Source of the DNA: Streptomyces sp. NBC_01551
Lineage (GTDB): Bacteria > Actinomycetota > Actinomycetes > Streptomycetales > Streptomycetaceae
Assembly (NCBI RefSeq): GCF_026339935.1
Contig: NZ_JAPEPX010000001.1
Span: forward strand, 1,114,501 to 1,178,500
Direction: 5' to 3'
DNA length: 64,000 bases
Shown: positions 7,941 to 16,030 of the stretch, in pieces
Layout of the letters: each line of letters begins with the position of its first letter
How positions within the stretch are numbered: the stretch's first letter is position 1
Program-made: the position numbers and the translations under genes
The notes under the pieces: generated by a model
What the model saw: the letters and a program-made list of their open reading frames with translations, nothing else
Told to the model about the DNA's origin: nothing
Database searches by the model: none

Positions 7941-9254
7941 ATGAGCGAGCAGGCCAGGAAGACGGCGGAGGCGCTGGAGTACCTCACCGGCTTCGGCAAC
8001 GAGCACAGCTCGGAGGCCGTCCCCGGCGCGCTGCCGCTCGGCCGGAACTCGCCCCAGCGCTCCCCCCTCGGCCTCTACGCCGAGCAGCTCAGCGGCAGCG
8101 CCTTCACCGAGCCGCGCCGCCACAACCGCCGCTCCTGGCTCTACCGGATCCGCCCGTCGGCCGCGCACCCGCCGTTCACCCGGGTCGACAACGGCGCCCT
8201 GCGCTCCGCGCCCTTCACCGAGGCCCCGGCGGACCCGAACCGGCTGCGCTGGAACCCGCTGCCCGACCCTGCTCCCGGCACCGACTTCCTGTCCGGCCTG
8301 TGGACCCTCGGCGGCAACGGCGACGCCACCCAGCGCGCCGGCATGGCGATCCACCTCTACGCCGCCAACGCCTCGATGACCGACCGGGTCTTCAGCGACT
8401 CCGACGGCGAGCTGCTGATCGTCCCCGAGCGCGGCGGGCTGCTGCTGCGCACCGAGCTCGGCCTGCTCGCCGCCCGCCCCGGCGAGGTCGCCCTGATCCC
8501 GCGCGGCGTCCGCTTCCGCGTCGAGCTCCTCGACGAGGACGCCCGCGGGTACGTCTGCGAGAACTACGGCATGCCCTTCGAGCTGCCGGACCTGGGCCCG
8601 ATCGGCGCCAACGGCCTCGCCGCCGCACGGGACTTCCGGGCTCCGGTGGCCGCGTACGAGGACAGCGAGCGCCCGACCGAGGTGGTCAACAAGTTCTGCG
8701 GCAACCTCTGGTCCGCGACCTACGACCACTCCCCGCTGGACGTCGTCGCCTGGCACGGCACCCACGCGCCGTACGTGTACGACCTGCACCGGTTCAACGT
8801 CCTGGGCTCGATCAGCTACGACCACCCGGACCCGTCGATCTTCACCGTGCTGACCTCGCCCTCCGACACCCCGGGGCTGGCGGGCGTGGACTTCGTGGTC
8901 TTCGCCCCGCGCTGGCTCGTCGGCGAGGACACGTTCCGCCCGCCGTACTTCCACCGGAACGTCATGAGCGAGTACATGGGCCTGATCGAGGGCGCCTACG
9001 ACGCCAAGGCGGAGGGATTCGTACCGGGCGGCGGCTCGCTGCACAACATGATGTCGGCGCACGGCCCGGACCGGGAGACCTTCGACAAGGCGAGCGCCGC
9101 CGAGCTGAAGCCGCAGAAGATCGACGACGGCCTGGCCTTCATGTTCGAGACCCGCTGGCCGATCACCGCCACCGCGCAGGCGGCCGGCGCGGACCACCTC
9201 CAGCGCGCCTACGACGACGTCTGGCAGGGTCTGGAGCGCCACTTCCGGGCCTAA
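7941..9254 (+). CDS. hmgA: Homogentisate 1,2-dioxygenase
   Basis: 437 aa, the usual length for bacterial homogentisate dioxygenase. The enzyme opens the homogentisate ring to maleylacetoacetate in tyrosine/phenylalanine catabolism. Conserved blocks run from [13 protein letters not shown] at the N-terminus through 'RGVRFRVEL' to the metal site. His338 ([11 protein letters not shown]), Glu344 (SEYMGLIEG) and His374 ([10 protein letters not shown]) correspond by motif to the iron ligands His335/Glu341/His371 of the human enzyme. The ATG at 7941 is preceded by GCGGGAGC. Other pathway genes (maleylacetoacetate isomerase, fumarylacetoacetase, HPPD) are not in the window. Control is probably through the inverted repeat over its promoter. 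Confidence 0.97.
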   Translation: MSEQARKTAEALEYLTGFGNEHSSEAVPGALPLGRNSPQRSPLGLYAEQLSGSAFTEPRRHNRRSWLYRIRPSAAHPPFTRVDNGALRSAPFTEAPADPNRLRWNPLPDPAPGTDFLSGLWTLGGNGDATQRAGMAIHLYAANASMTDRVFSDSDGELLIVPERGGLLLRTELGLLAARPGEVALIPRGVRFRVELLDEDARGYVCENYGMPFELPDLGPIGANGLAAARDFRAPVAAYEDSERPTEVVNKFCGNLWSATYDHSPLDVVAWHGTHAPYVYDLHRFNVLGSISYDHPDPSIFTVLTSPSDTPGLAGVDFVVFAPRWLVGEDTFRPPYFHRNVMSEYMGLIEGAYDAKAEGFVPGGGSLHNMMSAHGPDRETFDKASAAELKPQKIDDGLAFMFETRWPITATAQAAGADHLQRAYDDVWQGLERHFRA

Positions 9255-9336
9255 CATGCGCTGAGCGCCTCAGCCACGAGCAGCCGCACGCACGCTCAGC
9301 CCGACCACCGAAGTCCATCCGTACGGAGAACGACCC

Positions 9337-10086
9337 GTGACCGCCTTCGCTCCCGACTCGCTGGTGCTCAACCGGAAGCTGCCGCTCTGGTACCAGGTGT
9401 CACAGTCGCTGCGCGCCTCGATACTGGGGCGCACCCCGGACGCCTCGCTGCGCCTGCCCACCGAGGAGCAGCTGGCCGAGCACTACGGGGTGAGCGTGCT
9501 GACCATGCGGCAGGCGCTCAAGGAGCTGGAGGGCGAGGGCCTGATCAGCCGGCACCGGCGGCGCGGCACCTTCATCGAGCCGGGCGCGATGCGCAGCGCG
9601 CCCGTGCGGCTGCTGGGTTCGGTCGACGCGATCGTGGCCCAGCAGTCGGGCGACCGTACGACGGTCCTCGGGCACGAGACGACGGCAGTGTCCGGGGAGC
9701 TGCTGGAGCACTTCCCGGACACGCCCGAGGTCGTCACGTACCGGCGGCTGCGCCACGACAGCGAGAGCGGCGAGCCGACCAACTGGGCGGAGAACGCGGT
9801 GCGCCCGGAACTGGCGGAGGCCATCGACCTGGCCGATCTGGCGCGCTGGCCGATGACCAAGGTGATACGGGACATCGTGGGCGTGAAAATCAGCCGGATC
9901 ACCGACACCGTCGAGGCCCGCCTCGCCGACCCGGCGACGGCCGAGCTGCTCCGGGTGCCGTTGCTCAGCCCGATCCTGCACTACACGGGCGTGACCTACG
10001 ACGACGGCGGCCGGGTGGTGGACGTGGCGCGGATCCGGTACCGCGGCGACCGGTTCTCCTTCACGGTGACGGTCGACGCGCACTGA
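9337..10086 (+). CDS. GntR family regulator, HutC/UTRA subfamily
   Basis: 249 aa. The N-terminal winged helix-turn-helix shows the family pattern (LRLPTEEQLAEHYGVSVLTM, then RQALKELEGEGLISRHRRRG). The C-terminal half (about residues 90-245) matches the UTRA ligand-binding fold, with 'VVTYRRLRH', 'WAENAVRPEL' and the terminal 'RIRYRGDRFSFTV' strand. It starts with a GTG at 9337, 82 bases after hmgA on the same strand, so it may be cotranscribed with hmgA and regulate it or another aromatic-catabolic unit. The effector is not predictable from sequence. Confidence 0.88.
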   Translation: MTAFAPDSLVLNRKLPLWYQVSQSLRASILGRTPDASLRLPTEEQLAEHYGVSVLTMRQALKELEGEGLISRHRRRGTFIEPGAMRSAPVRLLGSVDAIVAQQSGDRTTVLGHETTAVSGELLEHFPDTPEVVTYRRLRHDSESGEPTNWAENAVRPELAEAIDLADLARWPMTKVIRDIVGVKISRITDTVEARLADPATAELLRVPLLSPILHYTGVTYDDGGRVVDVARIRYRGDRFSFTVTVDAH

Positions 10087-10100
10087 CCGGCCGGTCGAAG

Positions 10101-10265
10101 TCAGCCCTTCTCGTCCTCGTCCGTGCGGCGCTCGCCCTCCGCCTGCGACGGCGTGGTCCGCATCGTCGCCGGGTGCCGTTGCTTCTTCTCGGTGTCGTCC
10201 ATGTCCTCGTCGAGCCGCTCGCCCTCGGCCTGGGACGGAGTCGTGTATTCGTCGTAATGACTCAT
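10101..10265 (-). CDS. 54-aa acidic protein with an internal duplicated decapeptide
   Basis: A short gene starting at an ATG (10265) just behind GAGGAGAC, a good ribosome site. The 54-residue product is very acidic and hydrophilic, with no membrane segment. The decapeptide TTPSQAEGER occurs twice, at residues 8-17 and 37-46, each followed by an acidic run (LDEDMDD; RTDEDEKG). It lies convergent to the GntR gene and divergent from the ISP-like gene. I do not recognise a function; the perfect repeat at the protein level and the clear ribosome site support it as a real gene. Confidence 0.7.
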   Translation of the reverse strand: MSHYDEYTTPSQAEGERLDEDMDDTEKKQRHPATMRTTPSQAEGERRTDEDEKG

Positions 10266-10396
10266 TGCCGTCTCCTCAGTCGGTACGCCGGTCAGGCGGT
10301 ACCGGGACGATCTCGGGGCATACCCCTCTCTATGGAGCGTAACGCTTCGGCCTGGACAGGGCCCGGTCGCCGGGTCCCGTCGCTACCATCGGCCGG

Positions 10397-11566
10397 GTGA
10401 GCGCTGACGCCGCTGTGCCGAACCTGCCGCTGGACGATCTGATGCCCTGGTCCGTGGGCGCGCTGCGGCTGGGCCGGGACTGGGTCGCCGCGCCCGATCC
10501 GGCGACGCTGCGGGCCCGCTGGACGGCCCTGACCGGCGCCGAAGCCCCCGAGCGGGACCGGCTGTTCCGCCCCACGAGGACCCGTACCCCCACCGCGGGC
10601 GCCGCCGCGCTGCCCGGCCAGCGGGCCGGCTCCACGACCCGGTTCGCGGACGCGCCCGGCGCGTTCCCCGATCCCGTACGGGTCCTGCGCGAGCCCTTCG
10701 ACGAGCAGTGGCTGCTTCCCGACCAGCGGCTCATCGACCTCGCCCGCCCCGAGCTGTGGCGGGTCCGGGACGAGCACCAGCTGTTCGTCGTCGAGACCCC
10801 GCAGCTGCTGGTCACCGCGCACCTCCCGGCGGGCCGGCCCGGCCTGATCCGCCCCCTGCACCGGCGCCCGGGCGGCGCCGAGCCGAATCTCGCGCCCGGC
10901 CTGCTGCCGCTGCTCGGCGAGCGGTACGGGGGCTGGGTCACCCCGGAGGACGTGCTGTGCTGGATCCTCGTCGCGGGCCGCCCCGGGCCGCGCGGGTACG
11001 AGGTGCCGCTCGCGGCCGATCCCGAGCGCTGGCGGGCGGGCTTGGAGCTGGGACACCGGCTGCTCACCGTCCAGCTGCGCGGGGTGCGCGGCGGTGAGCC
11101 GCCCCGGCTGCCCGGTGGCCGCAGGCCCTACGTCCGCTCCGCGCTGCCGGCCTGGCCGCGCGAGCTCGCGTACGACCCGGAGACCGAGACGCTGAGCCTG
11201 GGGAGCGGGACGGTCTCCCCCGTCCCGGCGGGCGCCTGGGAGTACGAGGCGAACGGCACGCGGGTGCTGGAGGCCTGGTTCGCCGCCCGGCAGGCCCACC
11301 GCGCGCCCGATGCCGACGGGCTGGAGGCGCTCGGCCCCGCCGAGTGGCCGCAGGCCTGGACCTCCGAACTGCTGGCGCTGGTCACGACGCTGGCGCTGCT
11401 GGCCGATCTGGCCCCGCTCCAGGCGGCGTTCGAGGCCGGGCCGCCGCTGACCGGCGCCGAGCTGCGCGCGGCCGGGGTGCTGCCGGCGCCGCGCTGGGCC
11501 CGGCGGCCGGCCTCGGTCCTGGACCACCAGGAGGAGGGCCCGGGCGGGCAGTTCGCGCTGCTGTGA
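10397..11566 (+). CDS. Orphan type ISP restriction/modification-like protein (C-terminal specificity module)
   Basis: 389 aa starting at a GTG. The sequence resembles the C-terminal (target-recognition) part of single-chain type ISP restriction-modification enzymes: 'PWSVGALRLGRDWVAAPDP', 'PFDEQWLLPDQRLIDLARPELW', and a late 'WEYEANGTRVLEAWFAARQ' block. It lacks the helicase motifs and the NPPY methyltransferase motif, so on its own it cannot be a complete restriction enzyme. No partner gene is adjacent. The annotation rests on remembered family patterns. The alternative is an unrelated streptomycete protein sharing that domain. Biological role unknown. Confidence 0.6.
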   Translation: MSADAAVPNLPLDDLMPWSVGALRLGRDWVAAPDPATLRARWTALTGAEAPERDRLFRPTRTRTPTAGAAALPGQRAGSTTRFADAPGAFPDPVRVLREPFDEQWLLPDQRLIDLARPELWRVRDEHQLFVVETPQLLVTAHLPAGRPGLIRPLHRRPGGAEPNLAPGLLPLLGERYGGWVTPEDVLCWILVAGRPGPRGYEVPLAADPERWRAGLELGHRLLTVQLRGVRGGEPPRLPGGRRPYVRSALPAWPRELAYDPETETLSLGSGTVSPVPAGAWEYEANGTRVLEAWFAARQAHRAPDADGLEALGPAEWPQAWTSELLALVTTLALLADLAPLQAAFEAGPPLTGAELRAAGVLPAPRWARRPASVLDHQEEGPGGQFALL

Positions 11567-11569
11567 CCC

Positions 11570-12301
11570 CTACACCGGCTGCTCCCACGCCCCGAGCAGC
11601 CGGGAGACCGAGCGGTCGAACACCGTACCCATGTCCGCCGCCGCCTCCGCTACCGGGTCTCCCCCGGTGAGCGCGGCCGCGAGCAGCGGGTACTCCCCCG
11701 TCGCCAGGCGCGAGCCCAGGTAGGCCGTCCGTACGCCGTGTTCGGCGCTCTCACTCCAAGGCAGGGACCGGGTCCGCTCCGCCAGAGCCAGTTCGGCGGC
11801 GACGAAGGTCGAGACCGAGCCGTTGACGGCGGCGACGAGCTCCAGCTTCTCGCCGTCCGGGACGCCGAGGGGTACCAGGCAGGCCAGGCAGTGCTCCAGG
11901 TAGCGCAGGGCGTTGGGGCTGAATCCGTACACGGGGCTGAGCAGCCGGGGCAGCCAGGGGTGCCGGTGCATCAGCTCGCGCGTGCGGCGGGCGAGGTCGA
12001 GCAGGTCGGCCCGCCAGTCGCCGCTGGGCGGGGTGAGCTCGTACTCCCCGCTGACGGCGTCGACCATCAGCTCGTACAGGTCCTCCTTGCGCGGCACGTA
12101 GTTGTACAGGGACATCGTCCCGGCCCCGATCCCGGCCGCCACGCGGCGCATCGAGACGGCCTCGATCCCCTCCGCGTCGGCGATCCGCACCGCCTCGGCC
12201 GCGATCGATTCACGGCTGTGCGCGGGCCGGGGGCCGCGGCCCGCGCGCTGCGGGCGGGCCCAGATCACTTCGGGTTCAGCGGGGCGGCCGCTGGGTGTCA
12301 T
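11570..12301 (-). CDS. TetR family regulator of the adjacent ABC exporter
   Basis: 243 aa. The helix-turn-helix lies at about residues 30-75 (SIAAEAVRIADAEGIEAVSM, RRVAAGIGAGTMSLYNYV), followed by a TetR_C ligand-binding domain like those of tetracycline-class regulators. The gene is divergent from the DrrA/DrrB-type exporter genes, and two GTAC-N3-GTAC sites lie in and near their promoter. This is the classic layout of a drug-responsive repressor controlling a pump. The stop at 11570 is 3 bases after the stop of the convergent ISP-like gene. The ligand is unknown. Confidence 0.88.
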   Translation of the reverse strand: MTPSGRPAEPEVIWARPQRAGRGPRPAHSRESIAAEAVRIADAEGIEAVSMRRVAAGIGAGTMSLYNYVPRKEDLYELMVDAVSGEYELTPPSGDWRADLLDLARRTRELMHRHPWLPRLLSPVYGFSPNALRYLEHCLACLVPLGVPDGEKLELVAAVNGSVSTFVAAELALAERTRSLPWSESAEHGVRTAYLGSRLATGEYPLLAAALTGGDPVAEAAADMGTVFDRSVSRLLGAWEQPV

Positions 12302-12336
12302 CGCTCATCACCTCGTCCATCGCCACCATCCTAGTT

Positions 12337-12394
12337 ACGTACACCGTACGGAGTCGGGTAGGGTGCCACACATGACAACTACGTACGCTGTACT
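12337..12394. promoter_or_regulatory. Paired TetR operators flanking a probable leaderless promoter
   Basis: CGTACACCGTACG (12338-12350) is a perfect palindrome with a 3-bp centre. ACGTACGCTGTACT (12381-12394) shares the GTAC-N3-GTAC core and lies 44 bp downstream, inside codons 4-8 of the ABC ATPase gene. A TAGGGT -10-like element (12359-12364) sits between them, 7 bases before the ATG at 12372. No Shine-Dalgarno sequence is present, so the mRNA is probably leaderless. Confidence 0.65.
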
Positions 12395-13328
12395 TAGTGA
12401 GGGTCTGGAGAAGAAGTACGGGGAGGTCCACGCCCTGCGCGGGCTGGATCTGGCGGTACCGGAGGGCACGGTCTGCGGTCTCCTCGGCCCGAACGGCGCC
12501 GGCAAGACCACCGCCGTACGGATCTTCACCACGCTCACCGGACCCACCGGCGGCCACGCCCTCGTGGCCGGCCACGACGTCACCCGCGAGCCGGCCGCCG
12601 TCCGCCGGGCCATCGGGGTCACCGGCCAGTACGCCTCGGTGGACGGGGATCTGACCGGCCGGGAGAACCTGCGGCTGTTCGCCCGCCTCGCCGGACTGCG
12701 CGGGCGGGCCGGGCGCGCCCGCGCCGACGAACTCCTGGAGCGCTTCGGGCTGGGCGAGGTCGCGGGGCGGATGGCCTCCACCTGGTCGGGCGGGACGCGG
12801 CGGCGCCTGGACCTGGCCGCCGGGCTGATCACCCGCCCCCGGGTGCTGTTCCTCGACGAGCCGACCACCGGCCTCGATCCGGCGGCCCGCGAGCAGATCT
12901 GGACGGCGGTACGGGAGCTGGCCGACGAGGGCACGACCGTACTGCTGACGACCCAGTATCTGGAGGAGGCCGACCGGCTCGCCGAGGACATCGTCGTCAT
13001 CGACGGGGGCCGGGCGATCGCCACCGGCACCCCGGCCGACCTCAAGGCCCGGATCGGCTCCCACGCCGAGGTCACGGTTCCCGCCGCCGATGCCCTCACC
13101 CGCGCGGCCGCCGTGCTCGACCGGCTCACCGGCGGCCGGCCGTCGCTCGACGAGGAGCGGCTCACGGTCGGCGTGACCGTCTCCGACCCGGGGCTCACCC
13201 TGCCCGGCATCGTCCGCGCGCTCGACGCCGCCGGGGTCCCGGTGACCGACGCCGGCCTGCGACCGCCCACCCTCGACGAGGTGTTCCTGCGCCTCACCCG
13301 TACCGACGCGAAGGAGTACGCCGCATGA
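12372..13328 (+). CDS. ABC transporter ATP-binding protein, daunorubicin-resistance (DrrA) type
   Basis: 318 aa. Walker A is GPNGAGKTT (Lys45), the signature is WSGGTRRRLDLA and Walker B is VLFLDEPTTGLDP; a DrrA-type C-terminal extension follows (about residues 230-318). It would energise export of a hydrophobic drug with the permease that follows. The frame is open much further upstream, but the ATG at 12372 is the start that fits the promoter and family length. Its stop overlaps the permease start as ATGA (13325-13328). Control is probably by the divergent TetR through two operators, one inside this gene. Confidence 0.93.
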   Translation: MTTTYAVLSEGLEKKYGEVHALRGLDLAVPEGTVCGLLGPNGAGKTTAVRIFTTLTGPTGGHALVAGHDVTREPAAVRRAIGVTGQYASVDGDLTGRENLRLFARLAGLRGRAGRARADELLERFGLGEVAGRMASTWSGGTRRRLDLAAGLITRPRVLFLDEPTTGLDPAAREQIWTAVRELADEGTTVLLTTQYLEEADRLAEDIVVIDGGRAIATGTPADLKARIGSHAEVTVPAADALTRAAAVLDRLTGGRPSLDEERLTVGVTVSDPGLTLPGIVRALDAAGVPVTDAGLRPPTLDEVFLRLTRTDAKEYAA

Positions 13329-14113
13329 GCACCCTGCTGTCGGACGGCGGCGCGGTCCTGACCCGCCAGCTGCAGAAGGCCCGGCACGCTCCGGCGCTGC
13401 TGCTCCTCACCCAGACCATGCCGATCACCATGCTGCTGTTCTTCGGCTATGTCTTCGGCAGCGCGCTCGCCATGCCGGGCGCGGAGTACCGGGAGTTCCT
13501 GGTGCCGGGGCTGCTCGCCGCGACGGCCGCGGGCGGGCTGATGACCGGCATGTTCACCGCCGCGCAGGACGCCCACCGCGGGGTGATGGACCGCTTCCGG
13601 ACGCTGCCGATGAGCCGCGGCGCCGTGCCGCTCGGGCAGACCGCTGCCGATCTGCTGACCACGGCGGCCGGAACGGTTCCGCTGATGCTGGTGGGCCTCG
13701 CCATGGGCTGGCGCGTCGAGAACGGGTGGGCGGGCGCGCTCGGCGCCTTCGGCGTGCTGCTGCTGTTCCGGTTCGCGATGGCCTGGGTCGGCACGTACCT
13801 CGGCCTGGTCAGCGCGAGCGAGGAGGCGGCCGGGCAGCTGGGCAGCGCCACCTTCGTGCTGCCGCTGCTGTCCAGCGCGTACCTGCCGACGGCGGGAATG
13901 CCGTCGTGGCTGCGCACGGTCGCCGAGTGGAACCCGATCAGCGCGGTCGCCACGGCCGTACGGGAGCTGTGCGGCAACGCGGGCGCCGAGGCGGCGGCGG
14001 GCGCCGCCTGGCCGGCCGCCCATCCGGTGGCCGGGTCGGTCGCCTGGTCGCTGGCGCTGCTGCTCGTCTTCGCACCGCTGGCCATGCGCAGGTTCGCGCG
14101 CGGCCGGGATTGA
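13325..14113 (+). CDS. ABC-2 type transporter permease, DrrB type
   Basis: 262 aa with about six membrane segments (MPITMLLFFGYVFGSAL, EFLVPGLLAATAAGGLM, ALGAFGVLLLFRFAMAWV, ATFVLPLLSSAYLPT, VAWSLALLLVFAPLAM). The 'MDRFRTLPMSRGAV' and 'FVLPLLSSAYLPTAGMPSWL' segments are typical of ABC-2 drug exporters. It is translationally coupled to the ATPase and forms the membrane half of the pump. Substrate unknown; self-resistance or efflux is the likely role. Confidence 0.92.
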   Translation: MSTLLSDGGAVLTRQLQKARHAPALLLLTQTMPITMLLFFGYVFGSALAMPGAEYREFLVPGLLAATAAGGLMTGMFTAAQDAHRGVMDRFRTLPMSRGAVPLGQTAADLLTTAAGTVPLMLVGLAMGWRVENGWAGALGAFGVLLLFRFAMAWVGTYLGLVSASEEAAGQLGSATFVLPLLSSAYLPTAGMPSWLRTVAEWNPISAVATAVRELCGNAGAEAAAGAAWPAAHPVAGSVAWSLALLLVFAPLAMRRFARGRD

Positions 14114-14209
14114 GGGCCGCCCCGCCGCCGTGGCGGATTCGGGCACCGTGGCGGATTCGGACACCGTGCGTGGTGACAGGCCGGGGTCCGAGCCTGTAGG
14201 CAGGCTGTC

Positions 14210-15421
14210 ATGATCCCTGACACGCGTGCCGCGGAGCCGCTGCCCCTCGACGGTGTCACCGTCGTCGCCGTCGAACAGGCCGTCTCGGCCCCCTTCGCCA
14301 CCCGCCAGCTCGCCGACCTCGGGGCCCGGGTGGTCAAGGTCGAGCGCCCCGACGGCGGCGACTTCGCGCGCGCCTACGACACCACCGCGCACGGCCTCGC
14401 CTCGCACTTCGTGTGGTGCAACCGCGGCAAGGAGTCGATCGCCCTCGACCTCAAGGACCCGCGCGGCCTGGAGGTCCTGCACGGGCTGCTCGACGGCGCC
14501 GACGTGTTCGTGCAGAACCTCGCCCAGGGAGCCGCCGCCCGCCTCGGACTGGACTCGGCGGCGCTGTGCGCGCGTTACCCCAGGCTGATCGCCGTCGACA
14601 TCTCCGGCTACGGCGCCGAGGGCCCGTACGCCCACAAGCGCGCCTACGACATGCTCGTGCAGTGCGAGGCGGGCCTGGTCTCGGTGACCGGCACCCCGGA
14701 GCAGCCCGTCAAGGCGGGGATCCCGGCCGCCGACATCGCGGCCGCCATGTACGCCTTCTCGGGGGTGCTCGCCGCCCTGCTGCGCCGCGGGATCACCGGG
14801 CGCGGCGGTCGCGTGGAGGTGTCGATGCTGGACGCGCTCGCCGAGTGGATGGGACATCCGCTGCACCACACGATGCACGGCGGGGAGCAGCCCGTACGGA
14901 CGGGTCTCGCGCACGCGGTGATCGCTCCCTACGACGCCTACCCGACGGCGGACGGGGACCGGGTGCTGCTGTCCGTACAGAACGACCGGGAGTGGCGACG
15001 GCTGGCCAAACAGGTGCTGGAGCGGCCCGAGTTGGCGCTGGATCCGGCGTACGCGACGAACGCGGCGCGCACTCGGGGCCGGGAGAAGACGGACGCCGTG
15101 GTGGCCGAGGCGCTGGGCCGGCTGGACGCGGAGGAGGCGGTCGCGCGGCTGGAGGCGGCGGGGATCGCCTGCGCGCGGCTGAATTCGGTGGCCCGGCTGG
15201 CGGAGCATCCGCAGCTGGCGGCGCGGGACCGCTGGCGGGAGGTGGGTTCACCGGCCGGGCCGCTGCGGGCGCTGCTGCCACCGATCGGGCTGCCGGGGGG
15301 CGCGGAACCGCCGATGGGCGCGGTGCCCGCCCTCGGTGAACACACCGAGGCCCTGCTGCGCGCCCTGGGGATGACGGGCGCGCAGATCACGACACTGCGC
15401 CGGGACGGTGTGATCGCCTGA
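14210..15421 (+). CDS. CaiB/BaiF (class III) CoA-transferase
   Basis: 403 aa, the normal length for the family. Class III CoA-transferases move CoA between acyl-CoA and free acids through a glutamyl/aspartyl anhydride. The N-terminus has GVTVVAVEQAVSAPFATRQL and ADLGARVVKVERPDGGDFAR; the expected catalytic Asp is Asp147 in KRAYDMLVQC. Substrate specificity cannot be read. It stands alone between the ABC exporter and a small minus-strand gene, without an acyl-CoA dehydrogenase beside it. Confidence 0.92.
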   Translation: MIPDTRAAEPLPLDGVTVVAVEQAVSAPFATRQLADLGARVVKVERPDGGDFARAYDTTAHGLASHFVWCNRGKESIALDLKDPRGLEVLHGLLDGADVFVQNLAQGAAARLGLDSAALCARYPRLIAVDISGYGAEGPYAHKRAYDMLVQCEAGLVSVTGTPEQPVKAGIPAADIAAAMYAFSGVLAALLRRGITGRGGRVEVSMLDALAEWMGHPLHHTMHGGEQPVRTGLAHAVIAPYDAYPTADGDRVLLSVQNDREWRRLAKQVLERPELALDPAYATNAARTRGREKTDAVVAEALGRLDAEEAVARLEAAGIACARLNSVARLAEHPQLAARDRWREVGSPAGPLRALLPPIGLPGGAEPPMGAVPALGEHTEALLRALGMTGAQITTLRRDGVIA

Positions 15422-15500
15422 GGCCGGGGATACCCCAGGCTGTGCGGACGAGGGGCCGGGTGCGTGCGCGGCCGGCCAATCGACCGCGCTGCGGGGACAG

Positions 15501-15770
15501 TTACGAGCGGCGGCTGCCGAAGAGCGTGCGCCGCAGCCGGCGCAGCGGCGCGAAGAGCGCGACGCGCGCGCTCCGGCTCCGCAGCACGTGCGTGTGGTCG
15601 CGGGAGGTGAGCTCGCGCATCAGCAGGGTCGCCTCGGCCGTCTCGTGGTGCGGGACGGCGGGGCCGCCCAGCACGGCGAGGTGGCGGTCGAGGCGCGAGC
15701 TGGTCGCGCTGCTGCCGCAGGTGATGGCAGGCACGCGAGGCGGCCTGCTGCGCATTGCTATCTGTTCCAT
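15501..15770 (-). CDS. Small Arg-rich hypothetical protein
   Basis: 89 aa from the ATG at 15770; a GTG four codons upstream (15782) is also possible, but GGGGAGA just before the ATG suits the ATG better. The product is basic and ends in an arginine-rich tail (LFAPLRRLRRTLFGSRRS). No domain is recognised and no membrane segment is clear. It is divergent from the kinase gene. Its coding signal (strong third-position GC, good ribosome site) supports it, but no function can be proposed. Confidence 0.55.
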   Translation of the reverse strand: MEQIAMRSRPPRVPAITCGSSATSSRLDRHLAVLGGPAVPHHETAEATLLMRELTSRDHTHVLRSRSARVALFAPLRRLRRTLFGSRRS

Positions 15771-16030
15771 GTCTCTCCCCACCCGTACGAGGGCACCCGG
15801 CCCGGGCAGGGTAACCCTATCGCCATCGCGTCGTGCTCGGGTATCCCGGGCGTGTGAATTACCCCTGCTTATACGGGCGTTGACGATTACTCAGCGGAGT
15901 CGACCGTCACTCTCCGCACAAATCGGGTCCTGTGGGGACGGTTGCGGCGAACCGCGCCGTCAGAGGGGCCGAAAAGCCCGCTCTGCGCTAACTTGGAGTG
16001 ATCGCCCGGTGGCACACATGGGGGTCTCGC

